NCBI GenBank assembly: GCA_024760905.1
Contig: CM045733.1
Location: 20,967,001-21,031,000, forward strand
From: Plotosus lineatus
Lineage: Eukaryota; Chordata; Actinopteri; Siluriformes; Plotosidae
Direction of reading: 5' to 3'
Length of the DNA: 64,000 nt
Under the pieces are notes generated by a model. It saw only the letters and a list, made by a program, of their open reading frames with translations. It was not told the DNA's origin and did no database searches. The translations under genes were made by a program, and so were the position numbers. Shown here one piece after another: positions 45,040 through 57,574 of this stretch (its first letter is position 1; each line of letters begins with the position of its first letter).

Positions 45040-46134
45040 ATGTTTCTTATAAGCCCATCAAAAACATCCATGTTATTCAAAACATTGGTCAAAATAACTT
45101 ACTTCAAAAATAACATTTAATCATACGTTTACTTACCAAAAACTTAATCCTAGTAGGGCGGACTAGGAAGTACTGCATCTACAATTATCTGTATTTAATC
45201 AACTAATAAATGCTACTGTGAGCATTGTAAATCACACTACCAACAGTTCTTCGACTAGGATGCTTCAAAGACAGAGTATAAACAGTAACATTACCAAAAC
45301 ATGACAGATTTGAAGAAACAGTTAACAGATCAGTGTTAACCTTAAACAAATCTCTAATCTATCCTAATATTCAAACAAGAGTCTGCTCATATGAAATATT
45401 GGCACAGAATCTTCATAGTTATCACACTTCTGATCACTCTCTCCAGTGTGATATTTGCAAATGGAAAGACACAGCTGTAAACACAGTCAGTGAATTAGAT
45501 AATGGAGTTATCCTAATACACTGACAGAGGTAACACCATCTTCCTTTCAAACGTAAGGAAAGCTGCAGCACCTCTGCAACCCAGTTAGGAAAAAAAAAAT
45601 ATTCAAAATATATTGATTTAACAATGTGGTACATTTTGTCAAGAGCTGGCACGAGTATGGACAGACTTTCTTTTCCACTCCCCTCCTCTTTCTGAATTCA
45701 TGGGCTTCAGCACAAGCATGTAGAGAAGAACATGAATATATGATTTATATTTGTATGAAATAAATATTTAGAAAAGAGCACACTATTCATACATTTCTGA
45801 ATACCATATTCAGATTTAGCTCCACCCCTAATTTGTAGCACATTGATCTAACAGGGTTCTCAACCACCACTGGACGTTCAGCTACATATTTTTCAATATT
45901 CACTCAATTAAATTAAATTGCAAAGATAGGAACTATACTGTATCTCCCCATTGCAATTCAGGAGTCAAAGCATCAATAAGCTATTTCCCTGGAGATTTGT
46001 TATGACACAAGAGTCAGTAGGACTTTTCAGAAAAAGCTTTGAGATTTGGCCAGTGGTTAAAAATCACATGAGAGTTAAATATCCAAAAATTGCATATTGT
46101 GATCACTGATACGTAGCGCTGATGTTCTCTGATA
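45040..46134. other. No recognisable gene
   Basis: AT-rich unassigned sequence. Confidence 0.5.
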
Positions 46135-46136
46135 TA

Positions 46137-47595
46137 CTAGTCCTTCTCAAAAAATTAGCATATCGTGATAAAGTTCATTATTTTCTGTAATGTACTGATA
46201 AAAATTAAACTTTCATATATTTTAGATTTATTGCACCCCAACTGAAATATTTCAAGTCTTTTATTGTTTTAATACTGATGATTTTGGCATACAGCTCATG
46301 AAAACCCAAAATTCCTATCTCAAAAAATTAGCATATTTCATCCGACCAATAAAAAAGTGTTTTTAATACAAAAAAAAGTCAAACTTCAAATAATTATGTT
46401 CAGTTATACATTCAATACTTGGTCGGGAATCCTTTTGCAGTAACTGCTTCAATGCAGCGTGGCATGGAGGCAATCAGCCTGTGGCACTGCTGAGGTGTTA
46501 TGGAGGCCCAGGATGCTTCGATAGCGGCCTTAAGCTCATCCACAGTGTTGGGTCTGGTGTCTCTCAACTTTCTCTTCACAATATCCCACAGATTCTCTAT
46601 GGGCTTCAGGTCAGGAGAGTTGGCAGGCCAATTGATTACAGTAATACCATGGTCAGTAAACCATTTCCCAGTGGTTTTGGCACTGTGAGCAGGTGCCAGG
46701 TCCTGCTGAAAAATGAAATCTTCATCTCCATAAAGCTTTTCAGCAGATGGAAGCATGAAGTGCTCCAAAATCTCCTGATAGCTAGCTGCATTGACCCTGC
46801 CCTTGATAAAACACAGTGGACCAACACCAGCAGCTGACATGGCACCCCAGACCATCACTGACTGTGGGTACTTGACACTGGACTTCAGGCATTTTGGCAT
46901 TTCCTTCTCCCCAGTCTTCCTCCAGACTCTGGCACCTTTCATCTGAAAAAAGTACTTTGGACCACTGAGCAACAGTCCAGTGCTGCTTCTCTGTAGCCCA
47001 GGTCAGGCGCTTCTGCCGCTGTTTCTGCTTCAAAAGTGGCTTGACCTGGGGAATGCGGCACCTGTAGCCCAGTCCACTGCTTCCACAGGTCCCCCAAGGT
47101 CTGGAATCGGCTCTTCTCCACAATCTTCCTCAGGGTCCCGTCACCTCTTCTGGTTGTGCAGCGTTTTCTGCCACACTTTTTCCTTCTCACAGACGTCCCA
47201 CTGAGGTGGCTTGATACAGCACTCTGGGAACAGCCTATTCGCTCAGAGATTTCTTTCTGTGTCTTACCCTCTTGCTTGAGGGTGTCAATGATGGCCTTCT
47301 GGACAGCAGTCAGGTCGGCACTTACCCATGATTGCGGTTTTGAGTAATGAACCAGGCTGGGAGTTTTTAAAAGCCTCAGGAATCTTTTGCAGGTGTTTAG
47401 AGTTAATTGGTTGATTCAGATGATTAGGTTAATAGCTCGTTTAGACTACCTGAACATGATATGCTAATTTTTTGAGATAGAAATATTTCAGTTGGTGTGC
47501 AATGAATCTAAAATATATGAAAGTTGAATTTTTATCAGTACATTACAGAAAATAATGAACTTTATCACAATATGCTAATTTTTTTAAAGGACTAG
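46137..47595 (-). mobile_element. Tc1-like DNA transposon, second family
   Basis: Inverted repeats begin CTAGTCCTTCTCAAAAAATT (left) and end AATTTTTTTAAAGGACTAG (right), with TA at 46135-46136 and 47596-47597. AAAAAATTAGCATAT motifs occur twice in each repeat, the arrangement of nested transposase sites. The left repeat is longer than the right. The transposase inside is broken. Confidence 0.92.
46412..47325 (-). pseudogene. Tc1-like transposase, frameshifted
   Basis: Minus strand. An N-terminal region (near 47325-47120) encodes the DNA-binding part, including GCAGCGTTTTCTGCC-type coding of a basic linker. HWTVAQWSKVLFSDE supplies the first catalytic Asp (near 46950). The sequence then skips directly to GARVWRKTGEKEMPKCLKSS in another frame, so a short stretch just after the first catalytic block is deleted. 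The remaining frame (186 aa, 46972-46412) is intact: VMVWGAMSAAGVGPLCF, DFIFQQDLAPAHSAKTTGKW (second Asp) and NSPDLKPIENLWDIVKRKL (Glu), to the terminal GFPTKY. Asp, Asp and Glu all survive but are not in one frame. Confidence 0.88.
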
Positions 47596-47735
47596 TAGTG
47601 ACTTTTTCTTTACAATTGTATTACAGCATATTCTAATCACCCAAACTTGCAATTGTGCCTCAATTGAAGTTACTGTATGTGAGAATATTTATATATATAT
47701 ATTTTTTTTCACAAACTAGGTACTTGGTTAAAAGG

Positions 47736-47795
47736 GGGCGGTGGTGGTCTAGTAGTATAGGGCGCTGGATAGCTGATCCAAAGGTTGGGGATTCG
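47736..47795 (+). mobile_element. SINE A tRNA-like head fragment
   Basis: GGCGGTGGTGGTCTAGTAGT ATAGGGCGCTGG ... AAGGTTGGGGATTC, cut off within box B and joined directly to RTE sequence. Confidence 0.75.
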
Positions 47796-48566
47796 TGGCC
47801 TCACCACCGTCTTGTACACTTTTCCCTTCATTCTTGCTGACACTCTCCTATCGCACATCACACCGGACACTTTTCTCCAACCATTCCAGCCTGCCTGCAC
47901 ATGCTTCTTCACCTCTTTTCCACACTCTCCATTGCTCTGGATTGTTGAGCCTAAGTACTTAAAATCCTCCACCTTCGTTATCTCTGCTCCCTGTAACATC
48001 ACCGTTCCTCCTGGGTCCTTCTCATTCACACACATGTATTCTGATTTTCTGAGGCTAACCTTCATTCCTCTCCTTTCCAGGGCATACCTCCACCTCTCTA
48101 GATTTTCCTGCACTTGTTCTCTGCTCTCACTACAGATCACGATGTCATCTGCAAACATCATAGTCCATGGAGATTCTTGTCTCACCTCGTCTGTCAGCCT
48201 GTCCATCACCATAGCAAACAAGAAGGGGCTCAGAGCCGACCCTTGATGCAGTCCCATCTCCACCTTGAATTCGTCGGTCACACCGACAGCACACCTCACC
48301 GCTGTCTTATATCTCTCATACATGTCCTGCACCACTCTAACATACTTCTCTGCCATTCCAGACTTCCTCATGCAATACCACAGTTCTTCTCTTGGCACCC
48401 TGTCATATGCTTTTTCCAGATCCACAAAGGCACAATGTAGCTCCCTCTGACCTTCTCTGTACTTCTCTATTAACATCCTCAAAGCAAACATTGCATCTGT
48501 GGTGCTCTTTCTTGGCATGAAACCAAACTGTTGTTCACAAATGCTGACCTCTGCCCTTAGTCTAGA
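47796..48566 (-). pseudogene. RTE-type LINE RT segment
   Basis: Minus strand, open from about 48518 through the RT core: PRKSTTDAMFALRMLIEKY, FVDLEKAYDRVPREELWYCM, GLHQGSALSPFLFAMVMDRL, MMFADDIVICSESREQVQEN, FKYLGSTIQSNGECGKEVKK, KGKVYKTVV. It has neither the LINE 5' part nor its 3' tail, which is unusual because RTE insertions normally keep their 3' end. The 3' side is fused to a SINE A head. No stop interrupts the RT segment. Confidence 0.9.
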
Positions 48567-48776
48567 TCAAGCCATAAAATACAGGTAAATAAAATAGATC
48601 ATGACTGATGTTCTTTTGTTTTTTAGTGGTCACTTCCTCTGAACTCGACCAGGCAAAAACAATAAACAAAACCCATCTAACTAAAAACAGTCAAGTAAAT
48701 ATCCCAATGCAATAAAAAAAAACTAACAAAAAGCACATCGGCTTCCCTCACTCCCTAGCTAATCCAAAACAAACTA

Positions 48777-50363
48777 CAAACCGAATTCAAAATAAGATGG
48801 GACACTACAAATTGTGAATAAAACTGAATGCAATGATGTGGAAGTTCCAAATTTCAATATTTTATTCTGAATAGAACATAGATGACAGGGTCAAAAGTTT
48901 AAATTGAGAAACTGTATCATTTTAAGGGAAAAATATGTTGATTTTATATTTTATGGCTACAACTCAATCTCAATCTCAAAAAAGTTGGGACAAGGCCATT
49001 TTCACCACTGTGAAGCATCCCATCTTCTTCTTTCAACAGTCTTCAAATGTCTGGGGACCATGGAAACATGTTTCTCAATTTTAGAAATAGAATTAGAAAT
49101 AATTTAGAAATAGCTGTCCCATTCTTATCTAATACAGGCCCGAACTGTTCAACTGTCTTGGGCCTTCTTTGCATCTTCCTCTTTATGATGCCCCAAATGT
49201 TCTCTATAGGTAAAAGATCTGGACTGCAGGCTGGCCATCTCAATACCCGAATCTTTTTCCTACGCAGCCATGATGTTGTAATTAATGCTACATATGGTCT
49301 GGCATTATCATGTTGAAAAATTCAAGGTCTTCTCTGAAAGAGACGGTATTTGGATGGGAGCACATGTTGTTCTAGAACCTGAATATACCTTTCTGCATCA
49401 ATGGTGCCTTTCCAGATGTGCAAGCTGCCCATGCCACATCCACTCATGCAACCCCATACCAGCACAGATGCAGGCTTCTGAACTGAGCAGTGATAAGAAC
49501 TTGGGTTGTCCTTGTCCTCTTTAATCCAGATGACATGGCATCCCAGTTTTCAATAAAGAACTTCGAATTGTGATTGTTCTGACCACAGAACAGTTATCCA
49601 CTTTGACACACTCCGTTTTAAATGTCCCCTGGCCCAGAAAAAACACCTGCACTTCTGGGTCCTGTTTAGAAATGGCTTCTTCTTTGTACTGTAGAGTTTC
49701 AGCTGGCAACGGCGGATGGCACGGTGGATTGTGTTCACCGACAATGTTTTCTGGAAGTATTACTGAGCCCATTCTGTAATTTGTGGTGCAGTGCCGTTTA
49801 AAGGCCCGAAGATCACGGGCATCCAATATCGTTTTTCGGCCTTGACCCTTACGCACAGAGATCGTTCCAGATTCTCTGAATCTTTGAATTATGTTATAAA
49901 CTGTAGATAATGATAACTTCAAACTCTTTGCAATTTTTCACTCAGAAACATCATTCTGATATTGCTCCACTATCTTTCTGTGCAACATTGGGGAATTGGT
50001 GATCCTCTACCCATCGCTTCTGAGAGACACTGCCACTCTGAGAAGCTCGTTTTATACTCAGTCATGTTGCCAATGGACCTTATTAGTGGTAATCAGTCTT
50101 CCCGCTGTTTGTTATTAATGCAATTAACTTTTCCAACCTCTTATTGCTACCTGGCCCAACATTTTTAAGATTTGTTAATACCTTGAAGTTTAAAATCAAA
50201 ACATTTTCCCCTTAAAATAATACATTTTCTCAGTTTAAACTTTTGACCCTGCCATCTATGTTCTATTTAGAATAAAATCTTGAAATTTGGCACTTCCACA
50301 TTATTGCTTTCAGTTTTTATTCACAATTTGTATAGTGCCCCAGCTGTTTTGGAATCTGGTTTG
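48777..50363 (-). mobile_element. Tc1-like DNA transposon, third family, decayed
   Basis: Long inverted repeats of over 150 bp: CAAACCGAATTC...CTACAAATTGTGAATAAAAC and TTCTGAATAGAACATAGATG at the left are matched in reverse at the right (TTTTTATTCACAATTTG, CATCTATGTTCTATTTAG). A left TA is present; the right flank has diverged. Confidence 0.85.
49043..49990 (-). pseudogene. Tc1-like transposase, multiple frameshifts
   Basis: Minus-strand pieces: a helix-turn-helix block (KLSLSTVYNIIQRFRESGTI, 49922 on), SVNTIHRAIRRCQLKLYSTK, KCRCFFWARGHLKRSVSKWI, TVLWSEQSQFEVLY where Asp-Glu is expected (WSDES-type, here WSEQS, so the first catalytic Asp is lost), and RWPACSPDLLPIENIWGII (final Glu intact). 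The protein is spread over several frames. Confidence 0.8.
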
Positions 50364-50392
50364 GAATCCAAAATAGTAATATGTGGATATCT

Positions 50393-50580
50393 ATAAATTC
50401 TTTCATTTTCTAAACCGCTTAATCCAAATTAGGGTCATGGGGTGGCTAATGCCCTTCTCAGCTGACTATAGCTGAGGGCAGAGTATGCCCTGAGCAGCTC
50501 ACCAGGCCATCACAGGGCAGAAACACGCTGATGGCTATGCAGCTACTATTGCCAAAAGTCAGCAATGGTTCTTTCATGTA
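50393..50580 (-). mobile_element. SINE A1 3' part
   Basis: Tail TTTTCTAAACCGCTTAATCC, CCAGGCCATCACAGGGCAGA, GTCAGCAATGGTTCTTTC; the rest is absent. Confidence 0.8.
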
Positions 50581-50615
50581 GTGTATTTTTGCATGTAGTG
50601 CTGTTCCATAACTGT

Positions 50616-50971
50616 CTGTCTGTCTGTCTGTCTTCCTTTTGGCTTTTTCCTTTTAACTCGGGAGTCGCCACAGCGAATCATCTGATTTGCACGTTTGATT
50701 TGGCAGAGGTTTTTACGTTGGATGCTTTTCCAGTCACAACCCTTTTTAGCAAGGGACAGAAACACGCTGATGACTTTGCAGCCTACTCTTTACGAAAGTC
50801 AGAAATGGTTCCTTTACATGGCTTTCACCATAGACAGTGAGAGACATGGCCTGCCTTTGATAACCCAGTTAGCTGCACTGGGTAGGGGGGGGCAGTAACA
50901 ACCCTGTGGAGAGTGGGACTCGAACCCCCAACCTTTTGGATCAGCGATCCAGCGCCTTATGCCCCCAGAGC
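50616..50971 (-). mobile_element. SINE A2 (RTE-type tail) with target duplication
   Basis: From the left: (CTGT)n, CTTCCTTTTGGCTTTTTCCT, GGGAGTCGCCACAGCGAATC, then the A2 body and head inverse GGATCAGCGATCCAGCGCC. A 19-bp direct repeat with one mismatch (AGTGCTGTTCCATAACTGT at 50597-50615, AGTGTTGTTCCATAACTGT at 50972-50990) flanks it. Confidence 0.88.
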
Positions 50972-51054
50972 AGTGTTGTTCCATAACTGTGTATGACAAT
51001 TAAAATTGAAACTTCGAAAATAAATCCTGGGTCCTTTATTTTGTTTATTTCTCA

Positions 51055-51292
51055 TTCAGTAACTCATTTGCTGAACTGATAAATCATACTACGGTCAAGA
51101 GGAGGTTGGTTCCCTTCTGAACAGACACGTGGAACAGATCACTAGACCACTGTATGGTCAACACACACAACTATTCACACTCACATCAATGGTCAATTTG
51201 GAACAGCTAATTAGCGTAATGTGCAGGTCTTTGACTGTGGGAGAAAACTGCAGTAGCTGTAGGAAACTTGCGTTTTAATAAGGGACAGAGGG
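51055..51292 (-). mobile_element. SINE B, diverged
   Basis: Tail inverse at the left (CATTTGCTGAACTGATAAAT), then ACTATTCACACTCACATCAA and the central block inverse GACTGTGGGAGAAAACTGCA. Confidence 0.65.
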
Positions 51293-51299
51293 AGGCTGG

Positions 51300-52740
51300 T
51301 GAAATAATATTTTAATCATTCTTGGTAGCTTGTGGACCCCTAATTAATAGCAATGCTTCTAAGAGGAGCACAAAATGCACTAAACATAATTTTGATGGTT
51401 GTTCCAGATCTGTATGTACCCACCACAGAAAACACAATGAAACTGTTATGACTGAGTTAATGGTGACTGCCCACTCCATATGCATTTCCTTTTGCCAAAG
51501 AGCATTATGTGAGTAGGACATGCAATTAAAAATATTCTTTGTTTTGGAAATAGTAAATGAAATAAGCACCCTTAAACAGTTGATGCTTCAGATCACCTTG
51601 GGTCATTGTGCCTCTCTTGTCCACTTTTTTCCTCGACCAGACTTTAATTGGTGTTCTAGTCAGGGGACTGAGATGGTCTGGGAAAATATTAATTCTGTGG
51701 GCAGATTTCCATTGAAAACTTCATTTGGACATATACTTGAAATCATTGACCTGCTAGATGATCCAATGATGACCCACTTTTAGTTTCCTGGCACAGTCAG
51801 ACAAATTTTAATTTTAAATGTGCTGGTATTTCACGGAATCTCTCTCAATCTCATTCCAGCAATTCTTTGATGACTGCTCCAGATTCTTTCATTTGGTAAG
51901 TGTCAGTGATGATCTTTGATGACCTACAGTGGTAGGTAACCATTTGTTACTGTCTTTGAACTCAGCAACGACATTGCTAACTGTCCACAACTGGTTGCAA
52001 ACATGGTTGAATACAGTTGCAGATTGTCTGAGACTGTCCAGGACTTTGGTGTTTACAGTCAGCAACCATAGTTGCAGACCAAACTGTTGATATCACTTAC
52101 CAGTTAATTGTCCAAGTTAGAAATTGGAGGTACCTCAAAGATTCAAAATTTCAAAGTGCAGGAAAGTAAACAAATAAACAAGGAATTTATCTATTAAATT
52201 AAAGGGAAATACACAGAGGAAGAATAATACAGGACTGAGCACAACGGTACATTTAAATAGCAGTGATAGAAATGATACTATATAGTATGGTACTATGTAA
52301 CTTGGGATATTCCTAAATATTTATTATGTGCTATATATACTGTTTATGTTTATAAATTGAAATTTTATGTACATTACAATAAACCCTGTCAGCTAGTTTG
52401 CTGCAATCTCTTACACTCTCATCTATCTCCATTGTATGTATTTTTATAACCTGATTTGTGTTTGCTTTGGATTTTTAATCTGTGCATTCTATTCTCTAAC
52501 CAATAAAAAAGTCCTAAAGATGCACCAAATAGCATTAGCACATATGACACAGTCCAATAACTATGAATTTCATGTCTGATGTAACAAAATGCAAATGCAA
52601 AAAAAAACAAAAAAAAAAAAACAAAACCAACCAACCAACCAACCAAACAAACAAACAAAAACAAAGAAAAACACTTAAACACCTAAGAAATTATTAATTA
52701 GCTTCCCAACAGATAACAGGACAAATAAGCCTCTTGCCTG
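51300..52740. other. No recognisable gene
   Basis: Unassigned sequence with an A-rich patch (52598-52670, CAAC/CAAA units). Confidence 0.45.
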
Positions 52741-52746
52741 AACACA

Positions 52747-52909
52747 CATATATATATATATATATATATCATCAAACTACATTTGCTCCAGATGCACTCC
52801 TGATTGCTTCTCCCGCATTGGTCCACAGTCAGAAGTGTCAATAAAAATCTGACTCTCTATCGCGCGAAATCCATAGTCGGCAACCACTGACGGAGGTCAG
52901 ATTCTGATG

Positions 52910-53000
<91 letters not shown>
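52747..53000. repeat. Two (TA)n arrays around a 130-bp segment
   Basis: TA arrays at 52747-52769 and 52906-53000. The segment between is bounded by TATATCATCA and TGATGATATA, which are inverted copies. Confidence 0.85.
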
Positions 53001-53001
<1 letters not shown>

Positions 53002-53389
53002 CAGGTAACCCATTACAAACTTTGAAGTAGACCATGAGAAGGGGCGCAATGTGGTACCTAGTATCTGACGAGATGAGGTCACCTGGCAGGAGGTCCAAAA
53101 ATCATTTGAGTGAAGGAAGTAGTTCACTCTATAAGCCAACGTTCAAAGGGAACAGCTGAATCAGTACTTCAATTCACCAAGTGGAGCTGTACCAGGAAAG
53201 CATGATACCAAATTCAAACAAACAAACAAACAAAAAACTTTTCGACATCTGTGATATTCTCACGCACTGCATTATCTGTTGTTTAATTCATTGTCATTAA
53301 TATATTCCTTGAAAATTCTAACATTTTTAAGCAAAAGTTTTAAGTCTGTAACTGAACATCTATAATTTTCAATTAAATATAATTTTCAA

Positions 53390-53625
53390 AAGCCATCCAT
53401 GTCTCTCACTCTCTATGGTGAGAAGCAAGTAAAAGAACCATTACTCACTTTAGTCAAGAGTAGCTGCATAACCATCAGGGTGTCCATCAGTGTGTTTCTG
53501 CCCTGCCATGGCCTGGCGAGCTGTCCAGGGTGCACTCTGTCCTTGCCCAGAGTTGACTGAAATGGGCACCAGCCTTGCAGTGACCCTATTTGGGATTAAG
53601 CAGTTCAGAAAATGAACGAATAGCT
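53390..53625 (+). mobile_element. SINE A1, 5'-truncated
   Basis: Body CCATGTCTCTCACTCTCTAT, AAAAGAACCATTACTCAC, and tail TTTGGGATTAAGCAGTTCAG. Confidence 0.8.
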
Positions 53626-53629
53626 TCTC

Positions 53630-54025
53630 TGTGGCAGCTATATGTATGATTTGCTGTGGGTGCCTATTGGACCTGGATTTCTAAGTCCCAGAGGAGCTGT
53701 TCATCAAAGGAGAGCTGGTGTACCTCTGCTGAGGGAATTGGCTATGCATTCATTGTCTGTCTTGTGACTGCCAGTCATTAGAAGAGTGTCCCTACAGTTG
53801 TTTGATCGTCAAAAAAATTGTCACAGTCAATGCGATCATCGCAAATTCACCTAGGGAACTCAAGCTCATCACAATTCTTTGAAATCATGGTGATCATGAA
53901 CATTGTGCACCAGTGTAAAACCAGGGTTAAATCATGGTCCTCTTTTTGATTTGCTTATAGTGAATCAAGTTCAATAATTTTTCTTATGTGATTATTAAAA
54001 GAATTCAAGCCATTGTGTTCTATAT
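53630..54025. other. No recognisable gene
   Basis: Unassigned. Confidence 0.5.
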
Positions 54026-54028
54026 ACC

Positions 54029-54268
54029 AGGGATTTAGAACAGTTGGTAGAGTGTCCACTTTACCTCCGGAAAGTCAGAGTTCGAATCCAAGCCGCATCA
54101 TACCATAAGACGCTAAAATTTAGCAGTTGTTTCTTCCTGCTTGGCGCTCAGCATCAAAAGATAGAACAACACAATAACTGGCACTTCACAGTGGCAACAG
54201 TTGCCCAGAGCACAAAGCAAAATTCCATGTATGTAACGTGCTTTGACAATAAAGAGTTATTATCATTA
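54029..54268 (+). mobile_element. SINE D (tRNA-derived), second copy
   Basis: Head CAGGGATTTAGAACAGTTGG TAGAGTG, box B GAGTTCGAATCC, body GTTTCTTCCTGCTTGGCGCT, end TTTGACAATAAAGAGTTATT. It is colinear with the copy at 40.5 kb. Confidence 0.85.
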
Positions 54269-54274
54269 TATATT

Positions 54275-55085
54275 GTATAGTTTAAACTCCATGCCTTCTT
54301 AGTGTGCATGATTGGAGGGGAAGTTGGTAAGGGTTGTCCTTTTTGTTTTTGAATGTATCTTTGCAAATTATCAAAAAAAAAAAAAAAAAAAAACTGAATT
54401 GGTTTATATTGAATGTACACTCACAATGTCTATGGTTGCATTTTCATTTTCATTGCCATAGGCTAAGTTTCAGAAAAATATTTTATTCAATATTGATTGC
54501 TTTAAATTGATTGTCTTAAAAACAAAATCTGGGTAACTGGTTTGCAAACTAGTCTCCCACAATATATAAGCAGTCGACTTGCATTTACATCCTCAGCTAG
54601 CATCCCTTGCCTTAAAACTCATAGACCCATTGATGTGGTGTTTTCCCACAAACTCTCACAAGACAAGGGGCTATTAACAACACTACAGTCATCTGTCATC
54701 TGTTCACATTTAGCCCATGTATCATATGTACTGTATCAAGCATGCGGATGATCAACCGAAAGTAAAATACTATGTTTTCTATTACATGTGCTAAAATATG
54801 CTTTACATTCTATAGACAGTCTTATTCACACACTATTGATGTAGTAAAATGTAGTAATTATTAAGAAAAATTCAAGTTTTTACTGTGAGATTTATTGATA
54901 ATAAAATATAAACAGTATACAGCTCGATTCCCAAATCAGCAGGAAAATATGTAGCATGGGTTTTTTTTTTTTTTTTTTTTTTGGGGGAGGGGGGGCTCCT
55001 TTCCAGCACATACATGGCTGAGGTTCCCTTGAGCAAAACACCCAACTACTCTCTGTGCACCCCATTGTGTGTGGCAACCCACTGC
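54275..55085. other. No recognisable gene; A and T tracts
   Basis: An A tract at 54371-54391 and a T tract at 54961-54982 in otherwise unassigned sequence. Confidence 0.5.
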
Positions 55086-55088
55086 TCT

Positions 55089-55089
<1 letters not shown>

Positions 55090-55157
<68 letters not shown>
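55090..55157. repeat. (GT)n microsatellite
   Basis: About 34 GT units. Confidence 0.95.
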
Positions 55158-55160
<3 letters not shown>

Positions 55161-55533
55161 TCACTGTTTCCATGTGTTTACTCAATTTGGATGGGTTACA
55201 TGCAGAGGAAGTCATTTCCCTTGCAGGATTAATACAGTATATAAAAAAGATTGGGGCATGTGGATATTTTACTTATTTGGGCTGGCTGTATTAGCAAGAC
55301 TCTAACTAATCGTCTGCTTCATCCTTTCTGATTAAACAATTAGTGCCCCATGTTAATATCCCACTGGTGTGCACTTTCCTAATATTTCTGCTCTATTAAA
55401 GTAACGCTCAATAAATGTCAATCTGACAAGGGGTGACGTTTTTGAACCAATCATAAATTTAAAGCTTGTAATTATTTTAAGAACTGAAATTGATGAAATG
55501 CCAGGCCATACTGGCGCTGTCATACATATATAA

Positions 55534-55537
<4 letters not shown>

Positions 55538-55607
<70 letters not shown>

Positions 55608-55621
55608 ACAGAGCCCCCCCT

Positions 55622-55668
<47 letters not shown>
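55538..55668. repeat. Facing (GT)n and (CA)n arrays
   Basis: GT array 55538-55603, a spacer of about 20 bases (AATGACAGAGCCCCCCCTC), then CA array 55623-55668. The arrays are mutually complementary. Confidence 0.95.
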
Positions 55669-55669
<1 letters not shown>

Positions 55670-56285
55670 TATATATAATTTCCCTTAGTGATTTTTTTTT
55701 AACATAGACAAATCCATAAATAATTTCTGAAAAATCCATAAATCCACATTTTATGACGTGCTATAAAATTTGAGAAAAAGGAATCATGTATGTTCCCCTG
55801 TGCCATATTGTCAACTTTTTTTTTTTTTTTTCATAGCAAAATTAGCTAAGCTGTGTACCATCCAAACAACTTATTCAAAATCCTTTGGGCTACAACAATG
55901 TTCTTTTAATTCCTTTAGGACACATTTTATGCATCCTTCAAGCAATTGTAATCCTGCTGAAGATTTAGAGGGGCATTAGTGGTTTAGGACAGATGAGACT
56001 CATAGTTTTCTTGAAATTGCCATGGTGAGGACAACGGAAGGATGGTGAGAATAAGCCAGACAGTATTTTGGAACAAAGTGGTTTCCTTTATATGGTGAAT
56101 ATTTATATAATATATATTATACATATTTTCAATGAAACACAATATGGTTATATACAATATCTATCTATAGCCATAGTCCATATTTGAACCGTAGGCGTCT
56201 TCCTTTGGCCAAGCCTGGCTTTCATATGGAGACTATAGGCTATAACCTTGAGGGGCGCCACTCCGCATCAAGTGTTTTTTTTTTG
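55670..56285. other. No recognisable gene
   Basis: Unassigned, with a T tract at 55816-55831. Confidence 0.5.
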
Positions 56286-56299
56286 TTTGTTTTTTTTTC

Positions 56300-56486
56300 T
56301 CAGAGAGATACATGCGGACGGTTTTGCAGCCTACTCTTTACGAAATTCAGCAATGGTTCTTTTCCATGCCTCACACCATAAACAATGAGAGACATGGTCC
56401 ACCTTTGATAACCCAGTTAGAGTTGTGGAGAGTGGAACTCGATCAGCGATCCAGCGTCCTATACCATCAGGCCACAACGGCCCATT
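56300..56486 (-). mobile_element. SINE A, partial
   Basis: Body inverse CAGCCTACTCTTTACGAAAT and head inverse GATCAGCGATCCAGCGTCCT, ATCAGGCCACAACGGCCC; the tail is missing beyond the T tract at about 56276-56299. Confidence 0.8.
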
Positions 56487-56489
56487 ACA

Positions 56490-56922
56490 TACAATATACT
56501 ATATAGCCATATAGTATATCGTATATAACCATATTATGTTTTGTCCAAAATGAACTACATGGGTTTCTGAACATCAAACATTACTTTTGATTTTCACAAG
56601 CATAATAATAGCTGGTTCAAAAACATTGGAAAATGATCAGTCAGTACATAATTATTAAAAAAAGAAAAGAAAAAAAGAAAAACAGATTTAATTCAACTTT
56701 ATATTGAAAGCAGTATAGTTTCAGCATGTCAAGTAAAATAAATAAATAAAATTAATTCATGAATTAATTAATAAAACATTTCATCGATACGCTACTCTAG
56801 ACATTTTGTTATATAAAACCTCACTTCATTTTTCATATCATTGCTTGAAGTTATTGCTACCACCAGATTAAGGACATCATCCAAGTATCCACTGGAGTCC
56901 TTACAAGCTTTCTTATTGTCTT

Positions 56923-56955
<33 letters not shown>

Positions 56956-57565
56956 CTTTAAGGGCACTTTGTTCACAATCGCTGACTCAACCTCATAGTG
57001 TATTGTGTAAAGAAAATTGTTGCTCAAGAGAGAACTTGCACTTGTTCTTTCTGGCTAGCTGTTTCTTCGAACTTCACAGCCTGAGGGAATTCTGTTCAGT
57101 TACGGGTGAATTGCTGACATCCAATTCTTCAGGATGAAGAATGTGCTATTACAGCTAAAGGCCCCACACTTGTACTCCATGCCACTATGTTCATATTTCC
57201 TTTAACTGCACTCATGTGGGAAAAAGCGTCCACATTATATTGAGCTGGCAGCTCGCTTAATTCCTCTCGCTGTTATAGGAGTGATAGTGGATTAATTTGA
57301 AAGTAGCCAGCTTTGTAGAGCACCTTCAGTTCAGCCAGATGCCACCTTGAAAAATGAACCTAAAATATGAACTGAAGATAGTTAAGATCTCAGCAATATT
57401 TTGTACAGCAATTAGCAAAATTAGGGATGAAATGGAATTCCAGAGAGGAGAGAGATGCTACAGGATTCATGAAATATAGACAGAAGGATCACATGCCTGA
57501 GTTTCTCTAATTTTTCAAATTTGAAGCTTTAACATTATAGGCTAAACATTTGGCTATATATAATA
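56490..57565. other. No recognisable gene
   Basis: Unassigned, with a long T tract (56926-56953). 57180-57330 is repeat-free and complex. Confidence 0.45.
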
Positions 57566-57574
57566 TTAGAACCG

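Noticed and set aside
52895..53005. Hammerhead starting at CTGATGA near 52899
   Set aside because: No GAAA follows the TA tract and no cleavage triplet can be placed.
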